Assembly (NCBI GenBank): GCA_963841445.1
Contig: CAWJCP010000002.1
Coordinates: forward strand, 1,426,001 to 1,490,000
Reading direction: 5' to 3'
From: Mayfieldus sp963841445
GTDB lineage: Bacteria; Actinomycetota; Thermoleophilia; Solirubrobacterales; 70-9
Length of the DNA stretch: 64,000 bases
Made by a program: the position numbers and the translations under genes. The notes beneath the pieces were generated by a model. The model saw nothing but the letters and a program-made list of their open reading frames with translations, ran no database searches and had not been told where the DNA came from. Positions 1-8,108 of the stretch are shown in pieces. The first letter of the stretch is position 1. Each line of letters begins with the position of its first letter.

Positions 1-1
1 C

Positions 2-550
2 GGCTTCGGGCCGATGGAGCTGCGCGGGATCCGCATCCCCGGTACCCGGCTGATGCGGGTCAACCAGCGGATCCATCGCCGCGGCGGCGGCAAGCTGACG
101 ATCCGCACCAACGCACGGCTCGCCTTCTACCCCGTTCCGTTTCAGTATCGCTACTGGAAGTTCCGCGACGCTGCCCGCTTCGAGATCTGGGCAGTCGACG
201 GCTCCGGCGAGCGGACCCGCAAGCTGCGCACCGGTCCGAAGTTCTATTACTGCCTGCGCGACCTCAAGCGCACGAGGCCGGGCCGGCGCTCGCCGAAGCA
301 CCGCGTCTATCCGGGCTGCAGCCAGGATCCGAGCAGGAAGGCCGTCACGCTTGGCACCTCGGTCGGCTGGTCGGACATCTATCCCGCCGATTACAACCAG
401 CAGTACGTGAACGTCAGCGGCCTGCGCGGCTGCTTCGCCTTCTACCTCGAGGTCGATCCGAAGAATCACCTGCGGGAGACCAACGAAGACGACAACCGCT
501 CCCGCGTCCTGATCCGGCTCCCCTCAGGCCGTCACGTCCGCCACTGCTGA
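2..550 (+). CDS. Lysyl-oxidase-like protein, 5' partial
   Basis: The reading frame is open at the left edge, so the N-terminus lies outside the window. The visible part begins GFGPMELRG, matching the GPGPLExRG segment that opens the lysyl oxidase catalytic domain. It continues with FYYCLRD, a GWSDIYPADYNQQY segment, and the closing EVDPKNHLRETNEDDN stretch, which corresponds to the family's VDP..xxExNExNN end. Family members are copper amine oxidases, usually secreted. The position of the family's HxHWHF copper motif reads YRYWKF here, so all three histidines are replaced and oxidase activity is doubtful. Family membership is fairly sure; the function is not. Confidence 0.72.
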   Translation, partial: GFGPMELRGIRIPGTRLMRVNQRIHRRGGGKLTIRTNARLAFYPVPFQYRYWKFRDAARFEIWAVDGSGERTRKLRTGPKFYYCLRDLKRTRPGRRSPKHRVYPGCSQDPSRKAVTLGTSVGWSDIYPADYNQQYVNVSGLRGCFAFYLEVDPKNHLRETNEDDNRSRVLIRLPSGRHVRHC

Positions 551-565
551 CGGGAAGCGCAAGGC

Positions 566-1186
566 CTAGCGCGTCTGAGAATCGTCTTTGAGCAGGTAGC
601 GGGCGGTTGCCTTGCTCGCCGCGAGCAGCCCGGAGTGGTCGCCGCCCGGAGCGGACAGGGCCTGGAGGGCGAACCCATCCCCGACCGCGAACAGATAGGA
701 GGTGACGGCCTCGGCGTCGTAGCGCAGGTTGAGCACCCCTTCGGCCTCCTTGCTGCGCAGGATCTCGCCGACGTGACCACGGGTTCGCTCGAAGAGCTGG
801 CCCAGCTCGCGGCGGATGTCCGCATTTCGGCGCCCTGCGCTGAAGAGCTCGAACAAGAGCAGGAAGAACTCGGGCTCGTTCTCGATCATGTCGAGCAGGT
901 AGGTGACGAGGACGTCGAGGACGTCGTCGACCGACTTGGCCTTGGCGAGTGGCTCGTCGAGCAGCTCGATGCGCAGCTCGCTGTCGCGGCGCACGACCTC
1001 GACCAGCAGCCGCTCCTTGGTTCCGAAGTAGTAGTGCAGGAGCCCGCGGCTGACCCCCGCCTCGCGCGCGACGTGCTCGAAAGTGGAGCCCGCCGCGCCG
1101 CGCTCGGCGACGCTGCGCCGCATCGCGTCGATGATTCGCTGAGCCTTCTCGCCGGTCAGCTCACGCTCGGGTGCGGCAGCCTCCAT
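566..1186 (-). CDS. TetR/AcrR family transcriptional regulator
   Basis: A 206-residue protein of normal TetR length. Residues about 17-66 form the DNA-binding domain: a helix, then TFEHVAREAGVSRGLLHYYF, which is the classic helix-turn-helix plus YYF recognition-helix end, followed by TKERLL. The remaining all-helical C-terminus (LVTYLLDMIENEPEFFLLLFELF) is the ligand and dimerisation domain. It is convergent with the lysyl-oxidase-like gene, with a 15-base gap. The ligand and targets cannot be read from the sequence. Its nearest downstream gene on the same strand is off the window. Confidence 0.9.
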   Translation of the reverse strand: MEAAAPERELTGEKAQRIIDAMRRSVAERGAAGSTFEHVAREAGVSRGLLHYYFGTKERLLVEVVRRDSELRIELLDEPLAKAKSVDDVLDVLVTYLLDMIENEPEFFLLLFELFSAGRRNADIRRELGQLFERTRGHVGEILRSKEAEGVLNLRYDAEAVTSYLFAVGDGFALQALSAPGGDHSGLLAASKATARYLLKDDSQTR

Positions 1187-1374
1187 GACGCGGAGTCTAG
1201 TCGCGGAGGTGGACTAGGGAGCCGGCTTCGAGAGGCAAGCAGGAAGGACGCAGGCCCTGGCGCGGGGCAGCTCCGAGAACCGAGTATCGCGAGGACGCAG
1301 GGCGATCGACGACGTGATTGCACTGAGATCGTGCATGAGCGAGTCGATCGCCCGAGGACAATGCGAGACGACGG

Positions 1375-2079
1375 TTATCGGAGACTGACCGGCGGGTTGT
1401 GGCCGGGGATGACCACGGCGGGGTCAAGATCGCGAATCCGCCGCCACTGCCGCAACAACTCCTCGCGCTCGGGCCCAAAGTCCTCGGGCAGGTCCATCTC
1501 GTCGAAGTACTCGGGCAATGGCCCGACGCAATCGGATGCGATCGCGACCAGCCCATCGTCCGTTTCGACGAGCAGCGTGATCAGCCCGTCGCTGTGGCCG
1601 GGGGTGCGGATCCAGCGCAGGCCGGGCTCGAGCTCCCCCTCGTCGCCGTCGAGCACCTCCTGCTGCACCATCTCGAGCTGGCCGGCGACCAGCTGCGCGT
1701 ACGGCGCCTCGGTCTCGAGCCTGTGCACGTAGACGGTTCGCTGCGGCCAGGCGACCAATGCCTCGGCGTGGTCGAAGTGAAGGTGGGTCATGATCACCTT
1801 CTTGACCTCGTTCGCCGCGACGCCGCGTTCCGCCAGCGCGGCAAAGACGGGCGCGCCCTGCATCACCAGGCCCGGATCCACGAGATAGTCCTCGGAGGCG
1901 CGCACCAGGACCGTGTTCGGGAAGGCGACCATGCCAACCGTCTTTCCCTCCGATTGCAGCTCCTTGTAGCGGCGAAAGCCGTGCGCGGAGCTCTCGAGCT
2001 GCTCCGGGGACGCCGAATCGCCGTCGAGGGAGAAGACGTAGCGCTGCGCCGGAAGCAGCAGCTGGACCGAGTGGCTCAG
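1375..2079 (-). CDS. Metallo-beta-lactamase-fold hydrolase, probable CTG start
   Basis: An MBL-fold metal hydrolase of the lactonase-like type. The motifs are HLHFDHAEALV (HxHxDH metal site), TPGHSDG, ASDCVG (bridging Asp) and IPGHNP (last His). The first ATG (at 1932) would start at MVAFPNTVLV and cut off the opening strand of the fold. The frame remains open upstream and reads SHSVQLLLPAQRYVFS from a CTG at 2079, five bases after the stop of the preceding gene, which suggests translational coupling. I therefore prefer the CTG start (234 residues). The substrate is unknown. Confidence 0.75.
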   Translation of the reverse strand: MSHSVQLLLPAQRYVFSLDGDSASPEQLESSAHGFRRYKELQSEGKTVGMVAFPNTVLVRASEDYLVDPGLVMQGAPVFAALAERGVAANEVKKVIMTHLHFDHAEALVAWPQRTVYVHRLETEAPYAQLVAGQLEMVQQEVLDGDEGELEPGLRWIRTPGHSDGLITLLVETDDGLVAIASDCVGPLPEYFDEMDLPEDFGPEREELLRQWRRIRDLDPAVVIPGHNPPVSLR

Positions 2080-2083
2080 CTGC

Positions 2084-2518
2084 CTAGTTCCCGCCCGAGT
2101 TGCCGGAGGTGGTGCTCGTGTACTCGAACTCCTCCTCGGCTCCGAACAGGGCGTCCATCACTGCCTTGCGGGCGCTCTCGCTGACGACCAGCGCCACCCC
2201 GGCGCCGACGACGCCAAGCAGGATCAGGCGCCCGAAGCGGCCCTTGCGCTTGCGCTTGCCGCGCAGCTGGTCGGAGGCCTCGCGCAGCGAGTCGGCGGCG
2301 TTGCGCAGGTCCTTCTGGACCTTCTTGTCGTCCATCAGCCGCTGTGCCGGCTTACCGTTCTTGGTGATCCGGTCATACGCGTGGCGCGCTGCTCCGTAGG
2401 CGTCGCGCAGGTTGTTGCGCAGCTCCTCGTCCTCGACCACACGCTGCACATAAGGGTGCGAGCGCGCGGCGCTGTATGCGTCGGCTGCCTTGCTGGCGGT
2501 GCTGCTCGCTCTAGCCAT
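2084..2518 (-). CDS. Hypothetical protein with basic region and one membrane segment
   Basis: A 144-residue protein not assigned to a named family. The first 85 residues are charged and helical (repeated AADAYSAAR, LRDAYGAARHAYD). A basic stretch GKRKRKGRFGR precedes a single hydrophobic segment (about residues 97-114, LILLGVVGAGVALVVSE). The tail is acidic and serine/threonine-rich. The layout (long charged helix plus one short membrane helix) resembles YtxH-like stress proteins, but that is only a resemblance. It lies directly upstream of the MBL hydrolase with a four-base gap, so the two are probably co-transcribed. Confidence 0.75.
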   Translation of the reverse strand: MARASSTASKAADAYSAARSHPYVQRVVEDEELRNNLRDAYGAARHAYDRITKNGKPAQRLMDDKKVQKDLRNAADSLREASDQLRGKRKRKGRFGRLILLGVVGAGVALVVSESARKAVMDALFGAEEEFEYTSTTSGNSGGN

Positions 2519-2574
2519 TCCTTGTCAACTCCCTCGCTCGATTCGGTTGCCGCTCGGAGGATATACCTGCTCTC

Positions 2575-3078
2575 TTATCGACCAGGGCCGCCGTGAGCCC
2601 CGAGCCCGAGGCGACCGGCGCGGCGAGAGGAGAGGCCGACCGCTGCCGCGGCCAGGAGAGGGATCAGCGCTGGGAGAAGGTTTCGGGCCAGGACGAAGTC
2701 CTGACCGCCGGCCGCCGCGACGAGGGCGATCGCCAAGGTCCCGGCGGCCACGGCGGTCGCGAGTCCGCGGCGCCCCGCTCCCTCGAAGAGCCCGACCGGG
2801 CGAGCAGCCCCAGACCGAACGCGAGCAGCACGAGCGGCAGCCACGCGTAGCGCGGGTGAAGCGCCTGGTCGATGAATCGTCCCGCTCGCCGCTAGCGAAG
2901 GTGGTTGCGGTCTCCTTCAGGCGCGTCAGCATGCTCAGCCTCGCGATCCAGTCGGCGTGTCCGGCGTCTGCTTGATGAATCGCCAGCGGGACCAGCGCCA
3001 GACCGGCCGCCGCAACTGCCGCCACGGCGGCAACCGCAGCCCTGCGGCGAGGTCCGGGCGCGGCGAGCAGCAACCCGC
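2575..3078 (-). pseudogene. Remnant of a membrane glycosyltransferase (GT39-like C-terminus)
   Basis: Three consecutive segments in three different frames read as one membrane protein: LVPLAIHQADAGHADWI then LTRLKETATTFASGE (about 2885-3020), RFIDQALHPRYAWLPLVLL (about 2800-2880), and GLATAVAAGTLAIALVAAAG then DFVLARNLLPALIPLLAAAA (about 2600-2770). The RFIDQ..HPRYAW and RNLLPALIPL patterns are typical of the last third of GT39/PMT-type glycosyltransferases of actinobacteria. At least two frameshifts separate the segments, and the N-terminal two thirds are missing. The lon gene reads directly into it without a stop. This is either a decayed gene joined to lon by a deletion, or an assembly error. 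Confidence 0.6.
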
Positions 3079-5490
3079 CGTGAGCACCTCGCCCACCTCG
3101 GAGGCGAATATGAACTCCAGCCCTTCCCGCTCGTGCTCGGGAATCTCGGCTGCGTCGCCCTCGTTTCGCTCCGGCACTATGACCTTCTTGATACCCGCTC
3201 GCTGGGCGGCCAATGCCTTCTCCTTCAGGCCTCCGATCGGCAGCACCTGGCCGGTGAGGGTGATCTCGCCGGTCATCGCGACATCGTTTGAGACTGCGCG
3301 GCCGCTGACCAGGGAGGCCAGCGCCGTGACCATCGCCACGCCCGCTGACGGGCCGTCCTTGGGGACCGCCCCGGAGGGGACGTGGATGTGGATGTCGTGG
3401 TTGGCGAACCAATCGTCGGCCAGATCGGGCGCGAGCCGCTCGACGTTGCGGCGCACGTAGGAGAGCGCCGCCTGCGCGGACTCGCGCATCACGTCTCCGA
3501 GCTGGCCGGTGATCGTCAGGCCCCCCGAGCCGGCCATCGCGGTCGCCTCGATGAACAGGACCTCTCCTCCGACCGGAGTCCAGGCGAGCCCGGTGGCGAC
3601 GCCGGGGTCCTTGGTGCGGCGCCGCTGCTCGGCGAAGAAGCGGCGCTTGCCGAGCAGCTCACGCGCCCGCTTGGCTGAGATCCTCATCCGACCCTCTGCA
3701 TTGCCTTCGGCGACATCGCGGGCGACCTTGCGGCAGATCGTCCCGATCTCGCGCTCGAGATTCCGGACTCCCGCCTCGCGCGTGTACTCCTCGATCACCG
3801 CGGTCAAGGCCGGGTCGGCGATCTCGATCTGCGAGGCCCGCAGACCGTTCTCGGCGATCTGGCGCGGGACCAGGTAGCGCTTCGCGATGTGCACCTTCTC
3901 ATCGCTCGTGTAGCCGGCGAGCTGGATCACCTCCATGCGGTCCTGGAGCGCCGCAGGCACGGTGTCGAGGATGTTCGCCGTGGCGATGAAGAGGACCTCG
4001 GAGAGGTCGAAGGTGAGATCGAGGTAGTGGTCGCGAAAGGTGTCGTTCTGGGCCGGGTCGAGCACCTCGAGCATCGCGCTCGCCGGATCGCCGCGGAAGT
4101 CGGCGCCCATCTTGTCGATCTCGTCGATCATGAAGACGGGGTTGCGTGACCCGGCGTCGCGCAGCGCCCTGATGATCACCCCGGGCAGCGCCCCGATGTA
4201 GGTGCGCCGATGGCCGCGGATCTCAGCCTCGTCGCGGACTCCGCCGACCGAGATGCGCTCGAACTCTCGCCCCAGCGTCTTCGCGATCGAACGGCCGAGG
4301 CTAGTCTTGCCGACCCCCGGAGGGCCGACGAAGCAGAGGATCGGCCCGTGCGAGTCGGGGTTCAGCTTGCGCACCGCGAGGTACTCGAGGATCCGTTCCT
4401 TGACCTTCTCGAGGTCATAGTGGTCCTCGTCGAGCACCTCGCGGGCGCGCTCGATGTCGAGGTCGTCGTCGGTGCGAGCGCTCCACGGCAGCTCGACCAG
4501 CCACTCTAGATAGCTGCGGATCACGCCGTACTCGGCCGCCGCGGGCGGCAGGCGCTCGAGCCTCGATAGCTCCCGCTCCGCCGCTTTCCCGGCATGCTCG
4601 GGCAGCTTCGCCGCCTCGATCCGCTCGCGCAACTCGTTGAGCTCCGCCTGCTGCTCGTCGGTCTCGCCGAGCTCGGCCTGGATCGCCTTCATCTGCTCGC
4701 GCAGCAGGTACTCGCGCTGACCCTTGTCGAGCTCCGACTGGACCTGCGACTGGATCTGGGTCCCCAGGCGGACGACCTCGAGCTCGCGGGCGAGGACCTC
4801 GGAGAGGCGGCGCAACCGCCGCGCGACGTCGACCTCCTCGAGCAGCTCCTGCTTCTCCTCCACCCCGATCCGAAGCGAGCCCGCGATCAGGTGGCTGAGC
4901 GCCGACGGGTCGTCGATGTTCGCGACCGCCATCTGCAGCTCCTCGGGCAGGTAGGGGATCTGCTCGATGATCTCGCTGAAGGTCTTGCGCACGTTGTTGG
5001 TCAGCGCCTGCAGCTCCTGGCTTGGCTCGAGCAGGTCGGGAAGCTCCTCCACCCGGGCGACCAGGTACGGCGCGCTCTGCACGAAGTCGCCGAGGCGCAC
5101 TCGCTGCGTCCCCTGGACGAGGATCCGGATCGTCCCGTCGGGGACCTTGAGCATCCGCGCGACGACTCCGGCGACACCGACCTCGTAGAGGTCATCGGGT
5201 CCCGGTTCCTCCTTCTCGGGGTCCCTGGAGGCGACCAGCGCCAGCATCCGGTTGCCGGCAAGCACGTCGTCGACCAGCTTCATCGAGCGCTCCTGACCGA
5301 CCGCGAGCGGGGTCAAGGTCTCCGGGAAGGTGACCATCTCCCGCATCGGCAGGATCGGAAGCGCCTGCGGCAGCGGTTCGTCGACCGGGATCGCGCCTTC
5401 CGGGTCCTGGGTCTCGACGACCTCCAGCGTCGCCGCGTCGGGGGCGACCCCGAGCTCGTTCCCGCGCCCGTTGCCTTCGCTCTCAGCCAT
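2935..5490 (-). CDS. lon: ATP-dependent Lon protease with aberrant C-terminal tail
   Basis: Lon degrades misfolded and regulatory proteins in the cytosol. The N-terminal substrate domain covers about residues 40-250, followed by a coiled region. The AAA+ module has Walker A GPPGVGKTS (about 388-396) and Walker B FMIDEID. The protease domain has the catalytic serine in PKDGPSAG (Ser715) and the lysine in GGLKEK (756-758), so the enzyme looks active. The natural end is near GLEFIFASEVGEVL (about residue 803). After it come about 45 residues of arginine- and proline-rich sequence that is the wrong frame of a glycosyltransferase remnant, so the native stop appears lost. It starts two bases after the hsp20 stop, forming a chaperone-protease operon. 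Confidence 0.95.
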   Translation of the reverse strand: MAESEGNGRGNELGVAPDAATLEVVETQDPEGAIPVDEPLPQALPILPMREMVTFPETLTPLAVGQERSMKLVDDVLAGNRMLALVASRDPEKEEPGPDDLYEVGVAGVVARMLKVPDGTIRILVQGTQRVRLGDFVQSAPYLVARVEELPDLLEPSQELQALTNNVRKTFSEIIEQIPYLPEELQMAVANIDDPSALSHLIAGSLRIGVEEKQELLEEVDVARRLRRLSEVLARELEVVRLGTQIQSQVQSELDKGQREYLLREQMKAIQAELGETDEQQAELNELRERIEAAKLPEHAGKAAERELSRLERLPPAAAEYGVIRSYLEWLVELPWSARTDDDLDIERAREVLDEDHYDLEKVKERILEYLAVRKLNPDSHGPILCFVGPPGVGKTSLGRSIAKTLGREFERISVGGVRDEAEIRGHRRTYIGALPGVIIRALRDAGSRNPVFMIDEIDKMGADFRGDPASAMLEVLDPAQNDTFRDHYLDLTFDLSEVLFIATANILDTVPAALQDRMEVIQLAGYTSDEKVHIAKRYLVPRQIAENGLRASQIEIADPALTAVIEEYTREAGVRNLEREIGTICRKVARDVAEGNAEGRMRISAKRARELLGKRRFFAEQRRRTKDPGVATGLAWTPVGGEVLFIEATAMAGSGGLTITGQLGDVMRESAQAALSYVRRNVERLAPDLADDWFANHDIHIHVPSGAVPKDGPSAGVAMVTALASLVSGRAVSNDVAMTGEITLTGQVLPIGGLKEKALAAQRAGIKKVIVPERNEGDAAEIPEHEREGLEFIFASEVGEVLTAGCCSPRPDLAAGLRLPPWRQLRRPVWRWSRWRFIKQTPDTPTGSRG

Positions 5491-5492
5491 GC

Positions 5493-5957
5493 CTACTCGC
5501 GCTCGATCGGGACGCGGCGCGAGGTCTCGGTCTGCTCGCGCAGCGGCAGCTCGATGCGCAGGACGCCGTCCTCATAGGTCGCCCTGGCGCGCTCGGCGTC
5601 GACGTCGACCTGCAGCTCGACGATGCGCCGAAATGGCCCGGAGTCGATCTCGACCTGCTGGTAGACGCGCCCCTCGGTCTCCTGGACCGGCCGCTCGCCG
5701 CTGATCACGAGCTCGCGGCCGCTGACCTCGATCGAGACGTCGCTGAGCTCGATGCCGGAGAGGTCGACCTTGACGACCGCGAGCTGCGAGGAGCCGGGGT
5801 CATCGTCGGTGCGGCTTCCACAGTAATAGAGGTCGACCTTGGGCGAGAAGCCAACCGTGCGCGTGCCGACCAGGCCGCGGCCCGGCCAGTCGCCGAACAG
5901 CTGGTCCATCTCACGCCGCATGCGCTCGAAGTTCGCGAACAGGTCTCTTTCGGGCAT
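5493..5957 (-). CDS. Hsp20/alpha-crystallin small heat-shock protein
   Basis: A 154-residue small heat-shock protein that holds unfolding proteins for refolding or degradation. The alpha-crystallin domain spans roughly residues 35-140: the strand VDLSGIELSDVSIEVSGREL, ISGERP, then the RRIVELQVDVD strand and DGVLRIELP, equivalent to the family's GVL motif. The N-terminus (FANFERMRREMDQLFGDW) is the usual MxxLFDD-like oligomerisation arm. It is the first gene of an operon with lon. Its upstream region holds two copies of a dispersed 25-base repeat rather than an obvious CIRCE or HAIR operator. Confidence 0.93.
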   Translation of the reverse strand: MPERDLFANFERMRREMDQLFGDWPGRGLVGTRTVGFSPKVDLYYCGSRTDDDPGSSQLAVVKVDLSGIELSDVSIEVSGRELVISGERPVQETEGRVYQQVEIDSGPFRRIVELQVDVDAERARATYEDGVLRIELPLREQTETSRRVPIERE

Positions 5958-5980
5958 CGGCTAGAGATTAGAGAGGGGCG

Positions 5981-6103
5981 CTCGGCCGCGGGTCCTGTCA
6001 CGGCGACCCGCTCGGCCGCGGGTCCTGTCACGGCGGGCCTACTTTCCGCCCGTGCTCCCCAGTCCGCGCGGAGCGGAAACCAGGCCCGCCGCACCACCCG
6101 CGG
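5981..6103. repeat. Dispersed repeat family B (two tandem copies plus inverted arm)
   Basis: CTCGGCCGCGGGTCCTGTCA occurs at 5981 and again at 6011, a 30-base period, each copy continuing CGGCG. About 50 bases later (6086-6103) comes CCGCACCACCCGCGG, whose ACCCGCGG end is the inverse of CCGCGGGT in the repeat. The same two arms recur together at 56400-56455. The element lies just upstream of hsp20 and can form a stem-loop. Confidence 0.75.
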
Positions 6104-6115
6104 AAGAACCGTCGC

Positions 6116-6910
6116 TCAAACCTCGTACACGGCCCCTTCGCGAGCGACCTCGACAGGGGCGCCGAAGGCCTCGGAGGCCTCTCTGGCCGCCCAGTCGGCG
6201 TCGAGCTCGTCGGAGATGTGGGTGATCACGGCTCGGCGGGCACCGGCGCGGCGGGCGTGCTCGCCGGCCTCGGCGGGGGTCAGGTGGCCGCGCTCCCCGG
6301 TTCGCTCCGGACGCGGCAGCGTGGCCTCGATCAGCAGCAGATCGGTCTCCCGCGCCGCCTCGACCAGCTCCTCGGTTGGCGAGCAGTCAGCGCCGAAGGT
6401 GAAGCGCCCGTCGCCATTGCTCGAGGTGACGTCGATCGCGAACGTCTCGGTGAAGTGGGGCACCTCCTGGAAGTGGAGGCGGATCGGGCCGACCTCGACT
6501 ACCGCGTTGGGCTCGTACTCCTGGAGCTCAAATGCCTTCTCGACCAGGTCCTCGTTGCCCCAGGCGCCGACGACACGGCGGAAGGTCTCCTGCGCCCCGC
6601 CAGGAGCGATCAGCCGCGGCCGGGCGGGGTTGTCCGTTCCCGGCCACCGATCGACCGGCACCGGCTGCTGGCGCGGCGCGTAGGTCAGCGCGTAGCTGTA
6701 GGGAACGAGATCGAGGAAGTGATCGGCGTGCAGGTGGGAGATCGCCACCGCGTCGACGTCGACATAGTCGCGAAAGCGGCGCAGCTTCGAGAAGACGCCG
6801 TTGCCGCAGTCAAGAAGCACACAGACAGCGCCGTCCTCAACCAGGTAGCCGCTACAGGCGCCGTCAACGTCCTGCCAGGACGGGGACTTGCCGAGGACTG
6901 TGATCTTCAC
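6116..6910 (-). CDS. Metallo-beta-lactamase-fold hydrolase, RNase Z-like
   Basis: A 264-residue MBL-fold protein of the RNase Z/cyclic-phosphodiesterase-like branch. The start MKITVLGKSPSWQDVDGACS is typical, with the nucleotide-binding-like GxxP loop modified. Metal-site motifs are SHLHADHFLDLVP (HxHxDH), VPHFTETFAI, TFGADCSP (bridging Asp) and THISDE (C-terminal His). It lacks the long flexible exosite arm of true tRNase Z, so tRNA 3'-end processing cannot be claimed. It is probably a small-molecule or phosphodiester hydrolase. It is single in its transcript direction between the repeat and a small cysteine protein. Confidence 0.85.
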   Translation of the reverse strand: MKITVLGKSPSWQDVDGACSGYLVEDGAVCVLLDCGNGVFSKLRRFRDYVDVDAVAISHLHADHFLDLVPYSYALTYAPRQQPVPVDRWPGTDNPARPRLIAPGGAQETFRRVVGAWGNEDLVEKAFELQEYEPNAVVEVGPIRLHFQEVPHFTETFAIDVTSSNGDGRFTFGADCSPTEELVEAARETDLLLIEATLPRPERTGERGHLTPAEAGEHARRAGARRAVITHISDELDADWAAREASEAFGAPVEVAREGAVYEV

Positions 6911-6975
6911 GGCGGCCTCTCTCTCCCGGATCCGCGGTAAACCTTACCCCGGCACCGCCGGACCGCAGCCGCTTC

Positions 6976-7281
6976 TCAGCCGTTGGCAAGTCCCGGCCCG
7001 TCGAGCCGGGCGGGGGTCTGGAGCCGCCCGGCCCAGCGCGGAGTGCGCATCAGCAGCACCGGCTGGCGGGGCGGCACGAGGCCCTCGGGGCGGTCAGGGC
7101 GAAACGTCGAGCAGGGCCCCCCTAGCTCGAGGGAACAGAGCAGGTTCTTGTGGAAGTAGCAGTCCTCACAGCAGGGAGCCTTCGTCGCGCTCGCTCGTTT
7201 CGTCGTCGCCAATCTCGATCCGTCCTCTCTGCGGGTCGCGATCCTCACTTGGATCAGAACTCTGCGGGCGGCGGCGATCAT
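6976..7281 (-). CDS. Small cysteine-rich hypothetical protein
   Basis: A protein of about 100 residues. The distinctive part is CCEDCYFHKNLLCSLELGGPC followed by STFRPDRPEGLVPPRQP. Five cysteines in a CxxCYF...C...C layout suggest a small metal- or disulfide-bearing module. The start is uncertain: ATG at 7281 gives 101 residues, while a TTG at 7212 gives 78 and keeps the cysteine core. I do not know a function. The C-terminal tail is basic and proline-rich. The gene is divergent from the fatty-acid hydroxylase, and its 5' region abuts the tandem repeat at 7315-7376. Confidence 0.55.
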   Translation of the reverse strand: MIAAARRVLIQVRIATRREDGSRLATTKRASATKAPCCEDCYFHKNLLCSLELGGPCSTFRPDRPEGLVPPRQPVLLMRTPRWAGRLQTPARLDGPGLANG

Positions 7282-7314
7282 GGCACCCTTCCGTGCAGCC
7301 GTCAGGCGCGATTC

Positions 7315-7376
7315 CGCAAATCGCTCAGTCTTGCTGCTGGCGCCATTCACGCAAATCGCCCAGTCTTGCTTCTGGC
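7315..7376. repeat. 27-base tandem direct repeat, possible operator
   Basis: CGCAAATCGC(T/C)CAGTCTTGCT(G/T)CTGGC occurs at 7315-7341 and 7350-7376. The copies are identical except at two positions, with a 35-base period. The pair sits in the divergent intergenic region, 18 bases before the ATG of the hydroxylase gene. Direct repeats at this place may be regulator sites, or a recent duplication. Confidence 0.7.
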
Positions 7377-7393
7377 TACTATTTTTCGTACAG

Positions 7394-8029
7394 ATGGCCA
7401 ATGGCAATCAGCAGAGGACCGCGCAGCTGGCGGCCTCGCCGCAGCTCTTCGACAACGCCTTCCTGAACTTCTTCTCGCGCGTCCATCCCGCGATTCCCGC
7501 GATCATCTTCGTCCCGGTCGTCGTGGCGATGGAGTGGCTGGGAGCCGACCGTGGCTATGGAGCGCTGCAGTTGCTCGCCCTGACGCTCGGCGGGCTCGGG
7601 ATCTGGACCCTGACCGAGTACTGGCTGCACCGGCTCCTCTTTCACTGGGAGCCGGACAATAGCTTCGGGCGCCGCATGCACTTCATCATCCACGGCGTCC
7701 ACCACGACCATCCCAACGATCGGCTGCGGCTGGTGATGCCCCCCGCGGTCAGCATCCCGCTCGCCGCCCTCTTCCTGCTCGGTTTCAGCGCCCTCTTCGG
7801 TACCCCGGCCGCATACCCGCTCTTCGCCGGGCTGATCCTCGGCTATCTCGGTTACGACTACATGCACTATCACCAGCACCACCACACTCCGAGGACGAAG
7901 CTGGGCAAGCGGCTGCGTGCGCAGCACATGCGCCACCATTTTCAGGACCACCGCTACGGATACGGCGTCTCCTCGCCGCTCTGGGACTACGTGTTCCGGA
8001 CCATGCCGCGGAGTCGCAAGGCCTCGTAG
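7394..8029 (+). CDS. Fatty acid hydroxylase / sterol desaturase family membrane enzyme
   Basis: A 211-residue integral membrane di-iron oxygenase. Membrane segments are about residues 28-45, 50-68 and two near 120-160. The histidine clusters characteristic of the family are present: HRLLFHWEP, FIIHGVHHDHP, HYHQHHH and QHMRHHFQDH. This arrangement resembles the FA2H/Scs7 group, which 2-hydroxylates fatty acids, and the carotene hydroxylases. The frame is open further upstream (to 7280), but I chose ATG 7394 because the upstream part overlaps the direct repeats and lacks family similarity. The electron donor is not encoded nearby. Confidence 0.85.
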   Translation: MANGNQQRTAQLAASPQLFDNAFLNFFSRVHPAIPAIIFVPVVVAMEWLGADRGYGALQLLALTLGGLGIWTLTEYWLHRLLFHWEPDNSFGRRMHFIIHGVHHDHPNDRLRLVMPPAVSIPLAALFLLGFSALFGTPAAYPLFAGLILGYLGYDYMHYHQHHHTPRTKLGKRLRAQHMRHHFQDHRYGYGVSSPLWDYVFRTMPRSRKAS

Positions 8030-8036
8030 CCGCTGG

Positions 8037-8108
8037 GCCGACGGGCGGGGGGCGGTCGCTAGCGCCAACCACCCCCATAGCCCTAGCTCCCACCCCCTGC
8101 CCGTCGGC
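8037..8108. terminator. Bidirectional terminator-like inverted repeat
   Basis: GCCGACGGGCGGGGGG (8037-8052) pairs with CACCCCCTGCCCGTCGGC (8091-8108), about 16 bp with one mismatch. It fills the gap between two convergent genes and touches the stop codon of the dehydrogenase. There is no T-tract, so the strength is uncertain. Confidence 0.55.

Noticed and set aside
635..2184. Long plus-strand open frames opposite TetR and MBL genes
   Set aside because: Antisense shadows caused by high GC; the minus strand carries clear family motifs.
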